Notes: a model not told the origin generated them from the sequence alone. Counted from the first letter of the stretch, positions 9,771 to 21,675 are shown. The stretch: DNA of 64,000 nucleotides from Puccinellia tenuiflora (GCA_012064385.1 QRDG01000351.1:316928-380927); one strand, 5' to 3'. A program made the numbers and translations.

Positions 9771-10806
9771 TACCAAAAAACTGCAGAAACATCAACACAA
9801 AAACAAAGATATCTTTGTCATCCGAACTCCGTTTTCGATGTTCTTGGGCTCGTTGGAATCGCAACGAAAAGCTCTACAAGAATATACAGAGAAACATCAT
9901 TGTTAAACAAGGGAGGATAAAACCAAATGATGAAAGGTAAAACCTTTCTATTAAAAGACAACCGGTAAATCCTTCACCATTAAGAAACCAACGAGTTTTT
10001 TATCCGGACTCCATTTTCTATGATCTTAGGATTGTTTCAAAGATAATCACAAGCCCTATAATATCATGCATATACACATCATAGTCCATCATGTGAGGAG
10101 GAAACCACAAGAAGAGAGTTTGACCTCTCTTAGAAGAGAAAACCAGTAAAACCTCCAATATCAAAAATGCAAGAAGATATTTATGAGATCCGTTTTTGAT
10201 TAACTAGAGCTTGGTATGAAGATGAACACAAGCTCTAAATTCTCAAATGGATAAAAGCCAAATAACAACCAAGAAATATGATATGCCAAGTATGCAAAGG
10301 TTTGAGCTCTCCACAAAGATGCGATCAAGTTACTCACTTGAGAGCCCCTCTTGATAGTACGGTTATCTATCCTATAACCCGGTCTCTCAACTAACATCAT
10401 GAGACCGGTAAAATAGAAAACCTATCAAGATCATACCTTTGCCTTGCGCATAATCCACTTGAGCTAGATGATGACGATCTTGACTCCCTCAAGTTGGACC
10501 ACCTTTCTTGATTGTGCATGCTAGCACATTCTTGATGAAGACTTCTTCAAATTCTCCGCCATACATCATTATGGGAGATCCTTGCTAAGCTCCGTCTTCA
10601 TGTATCGACTTGCACTTCATCTTCTTCCCTTGATGTATATGATGGCTTGGTCATCATATAATCTTCTAGAGTCCAACACATGAACTCCAATCTTTTCCCA
10701 TGGACAAGATCTATAAAGATATCTCAATGCAAACATTAGGCCATAGAGATTGTCATTAATTACCAAAACTACCAAAACCACACATGGGGGCAACCATGCA
10801 CTTTCA

Positions 10807-12708
10807 ATCTCCCCCATTTTGGTAATTGATGACAATCCCTTTTTAAGAGGGTTTATATAAAGAATAAAGCATCCTCGTAAGACAAACAAGGAAGGATGCA
10901 AGTGCATTAGAAGCAAATGCAACAAAAGCATAAAACCCAAATTCCCTTAAACCCTCTAAACTTCTCCCCCATTGGCATCGATTGCCGAAATGGGAGGAAA
11001 ATTTAGAAGGCCAATGTAATATGAGTTCCTCCATAAAGTATGCATTTCTCAAGATATGAGTGAAATTAAATGCACATATCCAATGAAGAATATTTGAAGG
11101 AAATCAAACTATATTGAGGATCAAAGATTGCAAATAAAAGAAATCATTCCAAACATCTCCACAAAGGAGATATGCAATCAAAAGATCCAAAACAGGAATT
11201 CTAAATAAAAATGGAGAAGCTCCCCAATGTTCATGCACTATTGAGGAGTGCACAAAAAATGGAATCCTCACTCCCCCAAAATCATCTAGAACACGCAACA
11301 AGTGCAAGTGTGCATAAAAGCAAAAGCAAATCATAGCACTTGCACCGAAGCAATGGTTGAGCCATAAGAAGATACCAATTTAAAAGACTCAACATAAGAC
11401 AGGCCCAACCGAGATAAAAAGAAGATCTTTAAAGGAGTATGTTCACAAGCTTAGGGATACCAATTGGAAACTAAAACCAATTGAAAATGCCAAAATCTAG
11501 TCAAAACATTTAGCCAATAAAAATCAACATGCTCACCGTGATAAGCATGAAGACAAAGATCTTCAATAAAATTTGAGTGCGCAAAGATGCAAATAGAAAT
11601 GAGACAAGCACTCACGAGACAAATTTGGAACCACCAAAGAATTATAGATGAAAATAAAAGGTGTCCTCTCTCATATGTATTGGTTTCTATGTAGACAAAT
11701 CATTGATGATATACATCCACAAAGAGACATGTACATACAAAAAGGATAGAGAAAAGGGAACAAGGTATCCAAAAGGAAGTCATAAATATACAAACGAGAT
11801 TGTTGCTTAAAAGCATAACACATAGCTCAAATTTATCTCATTGTATATAAATGAACTTCAAAAAAATCAAAGACATCATAGATATCACTAAGGGAACAAG
11901 AGATAGTGAAGATGCTTTGAGATAGGCAACAAGTATCACAAACAAATAATACAAATTGAAGAAAAGGTTTTTGCAATTTCATCACAAATATCACAAAGAT
12001 GTACCAAGTGAAGGAAATAAGCCAAAACCACAACAATTGCACCTAAAAGCTTTCATGCCAAGAAGCAACCTACACAAGGTTGAGACTAGAAAAGTATGCA
12101 TGGGATAGATACTTGTTACCGAGATACATTGATGATGAAGAAGATGAGAATTTGTTTATCATCAAAGCTTGACTCCAATAATCACACGGTGAGAACACCT
12201 TCCTTATGAATGAGGCAAGCATCCAATGCATCTCCATTGTACCTAAAACAAAATTCAAGCACAAAATGGTTCCCAAACTCATTGGGTCCCATAGAAGTTA
12301 GATAAACTACAACATATAGGAAACACTCGACATAAATATGTGCACATAGATATGAAATTGAATTTCATGCACATCTTAGCCGATTTAGGATTCGGTGGAG
12401 TATCCCCTATATATTGGAACTAGAAAGACAAACATGCCATATAATATATATATATATATATTAGAGAATATACATGCAAAGTCTTTCAAGAACCAAACGA
12501 GATACAATTTGGATGAAAACACCAAGTAAACCAAGAAAATAGCACACCAAAGTGTGACACAAAAAGGTTGTCCAAATTATATCAAAATCCAAATCAATAC
12601 ATGATTGAGGAAAAATCAAATCAACATATGATTGATTCCAAAACACATCAACACATGAAGTGTGATATCAATAGGAATCGAATCAAAACAACACATGTTT
12701 GATAAGAC
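10807..12708 (-). other. 3' spacer of copia-type element with polypurine tract, no gene
   Basis: 10807-10820 is the polypurine tract that primes plus-strand synthesis. The rest is A-rich and carries only short unrelated frames; no pol domain is recognisable. GGGGGAG motifs (minus strand) recur at 10964-10970 and 11271-11277. An (AT)n run lies at about 12440-12461. The LINE follows at 12709 after the ATAAGAC target site. Confidence 0.75.
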
Positions 12709-15484
12709 TTCTGCTGGGGTTTTAGCAGATAAGTTTAAATGGCTTCGATACTCTTTGAAGAAATGGCATAAGAGTTTGTCCAAGATTAAAGCACAGATAG
12801 AATGCTGCAACAAGGTGATTGGCTTGTTGGATCAGCTGGAGGAGAATAGGGTACTTTTCTTACCTGAATTTAATTTCAGGAAAATTGTTAAAATTCATCT
12901 GGAGGAATTGCTTTTGATTGAGTGTAATTACTGGAGAAAGAGATGCACTATTCGATGGATTAAAATGGGGGAAGATAATACCAAGTTTTTTCATGCAATG
13001 GCCACTACAAGGTTCAGAAGAAACTCAATTGCTATGCTCAGAGGGGATGATGGTATGATGGTCTCAGAGCATGAGGATATAGCTAGATTATTGTGGGTGG
13101 CTTATAAAAACAGAATGGGTCTTTCTGAGGGTATTAATATGTAGTTTCAACTGGGTAGTCTGTTCACTAGAATTGAGGGCCTGGATAGAATCACTGAGCC
13201 GTTCTTGAGGGAGGAGATGGATCTGGTCATCAAGCAAATGCCTCCTGATAAATCTCCAGGACCAGATGGTTTCAATGGGCTATTTCTGAAGAAGTGTTGG
13301 CCCCTTATTAAGGAGGATTTTTATAGACTTGCTGATGATTTTCATGCGGGAACTTTGAAATTGCAGAATATCAACGGCTCCTATATTACTCTGGTCCCAA
13401 AGTGTCAAAACCCCTCTGATGTTAATGATTTCAGGCCAATTTCCTTGACGAATGTTTGCCTAAAGTTTCTCACAAAGCTGGTGGCTAATAGACTTCAGGA
13501 TCATATTCTCAGGTGCATCCACAAAAATCAATATGGCTTCCTGAAATCCAGATCAATCCAGGATTGTGTGGCATGGGCTTTTGAATATCTGCATTTGTGT
13601 CATGCCTCCAAAAGGCCAGTTATTGTTCTGAAATTGGATTTTGCTAAAGCTTTTGACACTATTGAGCATGATGCAATTTTGCAAGTTATGGAAGCCATGG
13701 GATTTGATGAGTTGATGTTAAAATGGGTAAATGAAATTCTATCCTCGGGTACGTCTGCAATTTTGTTGAATGGTGTGCCTGGTAAACAGTTTGAGTGCAA
13801 GAGGGGAGTAAGACAAGGAGACCCTTTGTCCCCTTTGATGTATGTCCTTGGGTCGGAGCTTTTACAAGTGGTGGTTAACGAGTTGCTGCAGTCTGGTGCA
13901 ATTTCTCTGCCTATCTTAACAAATGACCCAGATTTTCCTATTCTGCAGTATGCGGATGACACTCTGCTTGTCTTGCCAGCAGAGTTTGATCAGGTAATGG
14001 CAATAAAGAATCTCTTGCAGAAATTCTCCATGTCTACTGGGCTCAAAATCAATTATCATAAGTCAACAATGATTCCTATTAATGTGGACATTAGTCACAT
14101 GGAGGTTTTGGCTGCTGGCTTTGGCTGCAAGGTGGAATCCCCACCCTTCACCTACTTAGGGTTACCTATGGGGACAACTAAGCCAAGGATTGTGGATCTC
14201 ATGCCCATTGTTACCAAGCTTGAGAGGAGGCTGTGCACCACCTCATGTTTTTTGTCTCAGGGTGCCAGACTTCAGTTGATTTCTTCTGCCCTATCTTCCA
14301 TGCCAGTGTACTTCATGTGTTCGCTTCAGTTGCCTGCTGGAATTATTTCACAGCTTGACAGAATTCTAAGGCAGTGTTTGTGGAGGGACAATAAGGATAC
14401 TCCTAAGCAGGCTCTTGCTGCCTGGGATATGCTTTGTAAGCCCAAGATGTTCGGTGGAGTTGGGATTGTTAATTTTAAACGGAAAAATGAGGCCCTGTTG
14501 CTTAAAATGCTGGACAAGTTTTATAACAAGGTTAATGTGCCATGGGTTCAACTTATTTGGTTTAATCATTATCAGGGGAAAGTGCCACATGCTGAGAATC
14601 CATGTGGCTCCTTTTGGTGGAGGGATCTAATGAAATTAGTGGATCAATTCAGGGAGGTTGCGGCGGTGACACCAGGTAGAGGAGACTCTTTCCTATTCTG
14701 GTCAGACAAGTGGCTCTTGAATGGTTCTGTGCAGCCCCTGGCTGAAAGATATCCTAGGCTTTTCTCTTTTGTTCTGGACCCTACGCTATCTGCTGCAGAG
14801 GTTTATGGTGAGGAGGATTTGCTTTCCTTGTTCTATCTTCCTTTGTCGGAGCAGGCTTATCAGGAGTACAATGAGCTTACTTTGATTATGCAGTCTTATC
14901 CTTTGTCTCTGGATCAAGATAGTTGGACCTATGGATGGGGTCCAGGGTACAGCTCTGCCAAATATTATAACAAGTTACAGGAGGGCATGCCATATACAAA
15001 TGTTTCAAGATGGATCTGGAAGTCTTGTTGTATTATGAGGACAAAGTTTTTTGCATGGCTGCTGCTTAATGATAGACTGAACACCAGAGATTTGTTGAAA
15101 AGGAGGAACTGGCAGGTGACAGCTGACTATGATTGTGTGCTTTGCCCTGCTAGAGCTTATGAGGATAGAATGCATCTGTTTTTTCATTGCAATTTCAGCC
15201 AGAGAATATGGAACTATCTGCAGATTGAGTGGCCTCCAGGGCAGGACCTGCAATTAGTGGTTGCTCAGGCTAGAGCCTCTTTCAAACAGCCTTTCTTTAT
15301 GGAAGTGGTTATTCTGACATGCTGGAACATTTGGAAACAAAGAAATGGCAAGATTTTTGAGAATGAGAGGCCTAGTTTTACTGGTTGGAAGAGAAATTTT
15401 ACCCATGATATCACTATGCTTGAGCATAGGATTAAGCAGAAACATGTACAGTCACTTAGAGCCTCGATAGGCAGCTTGTTGTAA
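12709..15484 (+). pseudogene. LINE ORF2, reverse transcriptase to C-terminal zinc-binding domain (5'-truncated, one stop)
   Basis: One continuous frame is broken only by TAG at 13142-13144. After the stop come the reverse transcriptase motifs SPGPDGFNG (near 13255), LDFAKAFDTIEHDA, RGVRQGDPLSP and the catalytic QYADDT (near 13947), then a thumb-like region and a zf-RVT-type C-terminus (WKSCCIMRTKFFAWL; CVLC...HLFFHC). The enzyme copies its own RNA at nicked target DNA. The endonuclease is absent, so this copy could not mobilise itself even without the stop. Frame integrity over 2.7 kb suggests fairly recent insertion. Confidence 0.9.
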
Positions 15485-15605
15485 ATTTTTGTAATTATAG
15501 GTAGGTAGTAGTTTTTCTTTGTACATATGCTTTTAATTTCTGTTTTTATGCAATAAAGCTGCTGTGGGGCTTTTGCCTCACAGTCTTTTACTTTCAAAAA
15601 AAAAA
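12709..15605 (+). mobile_element. LINE (L1-type), 5'-truncated, with poly(A) tail
   Basis: The element ends in an A run (15596-15605) after an AATAAA signal at 15552-15557. The flanks share ATAAGAC (12702-12708 and 15606-15612), a short target-site duplication. It starts inside ORF2, so ORF1 and the endonuclease are missing, as is usual after incomplete target-primed reverse transcription. It interrupts the copia spacer. Confidence 0.87.
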
Positions 15606-15612
15606 ATAAGAC

Positions 15613-16044
15613 ACCTATTGAAAATAAGATACCAACTAGGAGAAAAGATACCAAGAAGAGGATAATACTTGACCGAAATCAAGTAAAGTAAAATAAAGAA
15701 AAGAGGTATCAATACTCACACAATAAGTATCAATTGAAACAAATATTTATGGAGGAGATATCAAATTCCAAGTGATACCAATTGATGGTACCAGAGCATA
15801 AGATAAAAAATCAAATACCAATTGAAAGGATCAAATATTGATAGATAGGATAGTGTTCTAAATAAAAGGAATGCTCCCCCAAGATTCATGCATTATCTTT
15901 GATATTTGTATTTGAATACAAAATGCACGTACAAGGGATCATTATTCTCCATATCTTATTTACCACACTAAACAATACCAATTGAAAATTGGGATCCATG
16001 CAAGAGGCAAGGAAGGCAATGGGAGTAGAAGCAAAAACACTTGG
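15613..16044 (-). other. Copia-type spacer, second piece, no gene
   Basis: A-rich sequence continuing from 12708, with ACCAATTGA-like phrases repeated and one GGGGGAG motif (minus strand, 15874-15880). It ends in CTTGG (16040-16044), the target duplication of the next insertion. Confidence 0.75.
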
Positions 16045-17065
16045 TGTCGGCACAGTGGAAACCAGGGTACCACGGGCCGGCTTGCCAGGGCCCACGAGAT
16101 TCTTCGGATGATTTTCGCTAAGGACCAGGCTCCCCAAGCCTGGCGAGCCTCGCGAGGGATCTTTTCTCCTCGCCGAGGGTTTTCTCCCTTGGCGAGGGAC
16201 TGCTACTCGACAAGGCGTCTCCGACGCCACCCGCAATTCTGCTAAGGACCAAGCCGAGGGGCTCGGCGAGGCCTTTTTCCTCGCCGAGGCTCCTTCCTCG
16301 CGAAGCAATCCCTGCCTCCGCGACAGGGCGCACATGGGCTCTGCGCCCATGTGCAGGGTGACGCGCGTGCCTACACACGATGACGACGACGCCGCAGTTG
16401 CCATTTCCATGAATAAAGCAGTCAACAAAGCGGAGCCAAGCAAAGCGGACAACGACCATTTCCCCTTTGGTGATAAGGGGACCGTCTGCAGCTACGCTCC
16501 AAGGACGACGTCACCGTGGGTCACATCCCACCTCAGCAAGCGCCAGCCCACCGTCTGGTTGGCCGGTGGCTTTTCTAGCTTTGGCTGCGCCGTCCCTGCC
16601 ATGGACCGCGTCCATTATCGTGCACCCTGCTCCTCCCTTCGTCACCATGTGGTAACCCTTCCGCTCAAATGTTTGGGCGGAAGAGGTCCAAGACGCCTAT
16701 AAAAGGAGAGGGGGCACTCCCAAGCAAAGGGTTCGGCCTTCTGGTTCAGAATCCTGAAGCTTAGACATAACCCTAGATCTGAGGACTAGCAAGTAGCCAT
16801 TGTTAGCCACCTCGAGCTCGGCAAGCTCGCCTTGTACTGTGAACCTCTCCAAGAAGTGCAATACACCATAGCAGGACGTAGGGGTTTTACCTCCCAAAGA
16901 GGGCCCTGAACCTGGGTAAGATCCTGTGTCCATCTCTGCAGTGTCGTCCGCAGCGAGTCCGACGAGCACCGTCGCCGGAGCATGTTGAGGGTTGTTCGAC
17001 TCCGTGTTCAGCCCCTTACACGATACCTTGGAGACACCCCCAGTTCCTGGGAACATTCTCCGACA
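16045..17065 (+). repeat. 5' LTR of pol-less Tat element
   Basis: 1021 bp, TGTCGG...CCGACA. It differs from the 3' LTR by about 20 substitutions, lacks 20 bp of a CTCGCGAG hairpin present at 20722-20749, and lacks 12 bp near 16612. Frames inside it recur in the 3' LTR and are not genes. Confidence 0.93.
16698..16704 (+). promoter_or_regulatory. LTR promoter TATA box
   Basis: TATAAAA in the context GACGCCTATAAAAGGAGAG, conserved in the 3' LTR at 21303-21309. Transcription would start about 30 bp downstream, which would define the start of the R region. Confidence 0.75.
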
Positions 17066-17067
17066 TT

Positions 17068-17085
17068 TGGCGCACCAGGTAGGGG
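17068..17085 (+). other. Primer binding site of pol-less Tat element
   Basis: TGGCGCACCAGGTAGGGG begins two bases after the LTR end. It is a non-Met tRNA PBS as used by many non-chromoviral gypsy elements in grasses. Confidence 0.8.
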
Positions 17086-17116
17086 GCTGAGGCGCGTCTT
17101 CATCCTCGACACAGTC

Positions 17117-18235
17117 ATGGCCGGCTCTCGTGCCAAACGTCTCGCTCACCGGACGGCTAGCACCGCCACCGCTCCCGCAGGCCACCCGCGTGGGAACTCT
17201 GCTCCTGAGCGCCACGTCGACCCTGAGCCCCGCGTCGAGCACCCGGTGGACGACGACCACGACGACCACGCTGAGAGCGACCACGGCGAAGAGGAGGCCT
17301 CCTCTCTGCATCCGTCGCGGGACTGCGCTGCCTCCTCGCTGGGCCGCCCCGCGCCCAGCCCAGCGACTACGCTTCTCATGGCGCAGGAGCTGCTGCAGTA
17401 CCGTCCTACGCCGGAGGCCCGGGAGGCCTGGCTCAACCGCCTCACGGAGCTTGTCGGCGCCGCTCGCGTCGCCGCTCCTGCTCCCTCCCGTTCGCTGGTT
17501 CCTTCGGGCCGCGTGGGGGACGTGGCGCAAGGCGCCCCTCCCGCGCCTCCTCTCCATCCTGCACCTGCTCCAGCTCCACCGGTTGCACCGCAGCCTGCTC
17601 TAGCGGGGGCTCCTCCTCGCGACAACCGCGCTGCCTCGCACGCGTCGTCGCCGCACGACTGCCAAATTGTGTAGCGAGCCCCTGAGGACGCACGCGTGAG
17701 CATCGAGCGCCAGCAGGACCGCCACAACCGCGCCGTCCAGGACGTCGCCACCGCCGGGCGCCATCTCCGCGCCACTCTCGCCAGCGGCCCGGTCACCTAC
17801 GGCACGACGGTTGCGTTCACTCGCACCCTCCGTCGCGTCGTCTGGCCCGTCAAGTTCAGGCCGGACCTGCCTCCGCGCTATGACGGCAAGAACAACCCCT
17901 TGGAGTTCCTGCAGCTCTACACTCTGGCCATCCAGGCCGCTGGGGGTGACGACAAGGTCATGGCGAACTGGTTCCCCATGGCCCTCAAGGACTCCGCGTC
18001 CTCATGGCTCACCAACCTCCCCGCCGAGTCCATCAACACTTGGGAGGAGCTCTGCCGGTGCTTTGTCGCCAACTTCAAGGGCACGTACGAGCGTGGTCTC
18101 ACGTACAACGACCTCCGCGCCGTGCGTCAGAAGCCTGGCGAGACCCTCCGCAAGTACATCCAGCGATTCAGCCAGGTGCGCAACAAGATCCCCAACGCCA
18201 CCGACGCGCAGATCATCTCGGCTTTCCAGGCTGGG
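17117..18235 (+). pseudogene. Tat-lineage gag (capsid) gene, one premature stop, 3' end fused by deletion
   Basis: The start MAGSRAKRL lies about 50 nt after the PBS. A Pro/Ala-rich N-terminal part runs to TAG at 17672-17674; the same frame continues through RAPEDARVSIERQQDRHNR into the capsid-like Retrotrans_gag domain (about 17850-18235), with FRPDLPPRYDGKNNP, WFPMALKDSASSWL and FSQVRNKIPNATDAQ. The frame then runs at SAFQAG into sequence that is the reverse complement of the antisense gene, marking the deletion that removed the rest of gag and all of pol. Codons are strongly GC-biased. With one stop and a lost C-terminus, normal function is unlikely. Confidence 0.87.
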
Positions 18236-20320
18236 CGTCCTCTCGCCCCCGGCCCCGCCGCTTGGGGGCTCCAGAGGCGCCTCCGCCTCCTGTTCTTCAG
18301 GGGCGCTCCCCGCCCTTTCCACGGTGGCAGCGTCCGTCGCGGCCTCAGGCGCGTCTGCCCTTCTTGCTGGAGCCTCCTCCGTCTCTGGGGGCGGATCCAG
18401 GATGATCTCCTCATCAACCGCTTCCTCCTCCGCGCGGTGCTCAACCGCGGGAGGAGTAGCAGCTCGAGTTGGCGGAGGCGTCGCCACCTCAATCACGTCC
18501 TCCACGCAGTGCTCAACCGCGGGGGGAGAAGCAGCCCTGGCTAGAGGCGACATCGCCTCTTCAACCACCACCACCTCCACGCGGTGCTCACCCATGGGAG
18601 GAATAGCTTCTTGCTGCGGCTCGCCAGCCGCTTGCTGTGGCTCGGTAACTGCCTGCTGCGGCTCGCCGGCCGCCTGCTGCGGCTCATCGGCCATAGGCGT
18701 TCCCTCGGCGGCGCTGGCGGTCTCCCCAAGCTTGCGGAGACGCCACTTCTTCGGCGCCGCGGGTACGCTGAAGAAACACAAATAAGCAAAGACCCTTCAG
18801 GAGGGAATTCTCAGAAGCAAATGCTGAAAGAAAAGAAAGGATAAGACTTACTCGTCGGCCGCTCTCCACACCCTCTTCTTCCCCTTGGGTGGCTGGAGGG
18901 TGCTCGCTCCGGCCTCTTCAAGGGGCGCTGCTGCCTCCGCGTGAGGAGCATCCCTCGAGGCGGCCCCGGCATCCCTGTCATGGAGGCCCTTGGAGCGGGG
19001 CTCGCGGCGTCCCCCTGTGCCGCTGCTTCTCTCCCCTTCCGCGGGGCGTTGGGAGCAGACCACGCGGAAGGCGTCCCCATCGCTGCCGGAGGAGATCACC
19101 TCGACGTCCTCGCCTGCCGGTGCGCTCCTTGAGGAGCCCGCGTCGCCCCCTGAGGGGTTCGCGCCCCTCGAGGCCTCGTCCTCGTCAGAGGGGTCGGCAT
19201 CTCTCGGGGCCGCGTCCTCGCCGGAGTCCTCTCCTTCGTCCGGCTCCGGTGACTCGTCCATGAACTCCGGCTCCGCCGCCCATGGGTTGGTGCGGGGCCC
19301 GCGGTGCCCTGCGGGCACGATGCCCCACTCGTCGAACACCGGCAGGCGACGGCGGTGATTCTCCACGCTCTCCACGGTAAAATTGAAGAGCGTCTTGGCC
19401 TCCGGGGTTGCAGTTCCCGGGATGTCCGTCGTGGCAAAGAGGACCCCCATGATGGGATGCAGCACCACCCGAGCGAAGTTGTCTACGCACAGGCGCATCG
19501 TGTCCTCCTTGCCGGTGTATCGCCACACTGGTTCCGAATGCTACTGGAGAGGCGCAATGCGGCGCCTCGTGAAGTCCTTGGCCACCATCTGGCCGGTGAC
19601 CCCGCCAACGCGAAGCCTCCGTATGCGCTCATACACCCTGTCGAGCTCTGGGCCTTCGAAGTCCACGCTCGCCCAGCGCGCCCACTTCCTCGGCGGCGTC
19701 TCGGGCACCTCAAGCAAAGGGTTGGTCCCCTTGGTGTCGACGAAGAACCACCGCTTGCGGAAGCCCTCCACCTTCTTTGTCACCTTGGTGACGGCGTTCT
19801 CACCACACCAGGCGATGGGGATGTAGGTCCCGCTCCTGGCGTCGGCGATGCGGAAGGATACGCATCTGAGCCGCTCGTTCGATGCGGTGCTCCCGAGGGA
19901 GTAGAAGCTGCGGAAAAGCGCCACCGAGGGGCGGATGCCGACGTACGCCTCGCAGAGGTAGGCGAAGATGGCAAGGATGAGGATGGAGTTTGGGTGAAGG
20001 TGGAGAAGCTGGATCTGGTACGTCTCCAAAATCGCGAAGAGGAAGTCGGAGAAGGGAGGCACCAGGCCGGCGTAGAGAGTATGAAGGAAGATGGGGTAGT
20101 ACCCCTCGGGAAGCCTGCTGCCCGTCGGCCTCATCTCGGTGACACCATGCTCATTGGTGTTCGAGGCCGCCAGGTACCGCACCTTGGCAATCGCCGGCGC
20201 GCCGATGCGGGTCTTGGGCAACGCTGCCACCAGCGCAGCGCCTCGCGCCGCCGCCACAGATGTGCCAGTCTGCACTGCGGCCTTGCCCTTCGGGTCAACA
20301 GCTGCTCTCTTGGGCGCCAT
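18236..20320 (-). pseudogene. Antisense gene of Tat element (putative gypsy-type transposon domain, PF04195-like), one stop, one intron
   Basis: Transcribed toward gag. The Met at 20320 opens MAPKRAAVDPKGKAAV. The domain at residues about 60-260 contains GLVPPFSDFLF, LHPNSILILAIFAYLCEA and VGIRPSVALFRSF, the signature of PF04195 ('putative gypsy type transposon'). A TAG near 19541 interrupts it, but the frame resumes with HSEPVWRYTGKED and runs through an acidic Glu/Asp/Ser tail to 18852. An intron with GT at 18851 and AG at 18768 (84 bp) leads to a second exon rich in repeated GEPQQA units, truncated near 18236 by the pol deletion. Function is unknown; similar antisense genes are known in Grande, RIRE2 and related Tat elements. 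Confidence 0.83.
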
Positions 20321-20603
20321 GGATGCGGAGAAGACGAAGACCTCGGAAGCGATGAGCTCTGAGAGGAAGGAGGAGTTTGGAAGAAGAGGGCGGCGGAGTA
20401 ATGGAGAAGTGACGGGCGCAGTCTGCGCGCCAGGCTTTATTGAACGGCTCATGAGTCGTGGCGGGCCCCACCGGGTTGCACGTTGAAGCCGACGAGATCG
20501 TGGCCGCGGCGCAACCGCTGCGCCCCACGTGTCACGGCCCTGTCAGGCGTCTTTGGGCCCTCGACGCTTCGCCTGTGTCCACGGCCTTCGGCGTGCCCAT
20601 CGC

Positions 20604-20618
20604 GGGCCCGGGGGCTAC
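20604..20618 (+). other. Polypurine tract region before 3' LTR
   Basis: GGCCCGGGGGCTAC directly precedes the 3' LTR start TGTCGG. The GGGGGCTAC ending is the same as in repeats at 35640-36160 in the other Tat element. Confidence 0.65.
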
Positions 20619-21670
20619 TGTCGGCACAGTGGAAACCAGGGTACCACGGGCCGGCCTGCCAGGGCCCACGAGATTCTTCGGATGATTTTCGCTAAGGACC
20701 AGGCTCCCCAAGCCTGGCGAGCCTCGCGAGGGTTTTTTCCCTCGCGAGGGATCTTTTCTCCTCGCCGAGGGTTTTCTCCCTTGGCGAGGGACCGCTACTC
20801 GACAAGGCGTCTCCGACGCCACCCGCAATTCTGCTAAGGACCAAGCCGAGGGGCTCGGCGAGGCCTTTTTCCTCGCCGAGGCTCCTTCCTCGCGAAGCAA
20901 TCCTTGCCTCCGCGGCAGGGCGCACATGGGCTCTGCGCCGATGTGCAGGGTGACGCGCGTGCCTACGCACGATGACGACGACGCCGCAGTTGCCATTTCC
21001 ATGAATAAAGCAGTCAACAAAGCGGAGCCAAGCAAAGAGGACAACGAGCATTTCCCCTTTGGTGATAAGGGGACCGTCTGCAGCTATGCTCGAAGGACGA
21101 CGTCACCGTGGGTCACATCCCACCTCACCAAGCGCCAGCCCACCGTCTGGTTGGACGGTGGCTTTTCCAGCTTTGGCTGCGCCGTCCCTGCCATGGACCG
21201 CGTCCATGGACTCCACCTTTATCGTGCACCCTGCTCCTCCCTTCGTCACCATGTGGTAACCCTTCCCGCTCAAATGTTTGGGCGGAAGAGGTCCAAGACG
21301 CCTATAAAAGGAGAGGGGGCACTCCCAAGCAAAGGGTTCGGCCTTCTGGTTCGGAATCCTGAAGCTTAGACATAACCCTAGATCTGAGGACTAGCAAGTA
21401 GCCATTGTTAGCCACCTCGAGCTCGGCAAGCTCGCCTTGTACTGTGAACCTCTCCAAGCAGTGCAATACACCATAGCAGGACGTAGGGGTTTTACCTCCC
21501 AAAGAGGGCCCTGAACCTGGGTAAGATCCTGTGTCCATCTCTGCAGTGTCGTCCGCAGCGAGTCCGACGAGCACCGTCGCCGGAGCACGTTGAGGGTTGT
21601 TCGACTCCGTGTTCAGCCCCTTACACTATACCTTGGAGACACCCCCAGTTCCTGGGAACATTCTCCGACA
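20619..21670 (+). repeat. 3' LTR of pol-less Tat element
   Basis: 1052 bp. The same termini as the 5' LTR confirm the pair. It includes TATAAAA at 21303-21309 and a perfect hairpin at 20722-20749. Confidence 0.93.
20722..20749. repeat. Perfect CTCGCGAG hairpin in the 3' LTR
   Basis: An 11-bp stem CCTCGCGAGGG, six-T loop, CCCTCGCGAGG. The 5' LTR has only one arm (near 16147-16157), so 20 bp were lost or gained between LTRs. Confidence 0.9.
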
Positions 21671-21675
21671 CTTGG

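Larger units (their letters stand above)
6479..10806 (-). repeat. LTR of the copia-type element (contains a Harbinger transposon)
   Basis: The LTR runs TGAAAG...CTTTCA with matching 6-bp terminal inverted repeats. On the minus strand it starts right after a purine tract (AAAATGGGGGAGAT, 10807-10820) and ends two bases before the PBS. Net length without the Harbinger element is about 2.2 kb. It holds a 13-G run near 6508 and a cluster of CCGGAGACTCC motifs at 9617-9770. Because a PPT flanks one side and a PBS the other, it serves as 3' LTR for the right-hand sequence and 5' LTR for the left-hand sequence. No partner LTR lies in the window. Confidence 0.85.
16045..21670 (+). mobile_element. Tat-lineage gypsy element lacking pol (gag + antisense gene only)
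   Basis: LTRs at 16045-17065 and 20619-21670 start TGTCGGCACAG and end CTCCGACA. CTTGG flanks both sides (16040-16044, 21671-21675), a perfect 5-bp target duplication. The PBS at 17068 is non-Met (TGGCGCACCAGG). The interior holds a gag gene on the plus strand joined at about 18235 to a minus-strand gene of the type found between pol and the 3' LTR of Tat elements (Grande/RIRE2-like). Protease, RT, RNase H and integrase are all missing. It is therefore non-autonomous, comparable in plan to maize Zeon relative to Cinful. By eye LTR identity is about 98% plus two indels. Confidence 0.92.

Noticed and set aside
15886..16452. Minus ORF of 188 codons, with a near copy at 20532-21044
   Set aside because: Both lie mainly in the LTR pair of the pol-less Tat element; repetition reflects the LTRs, not a gene family.
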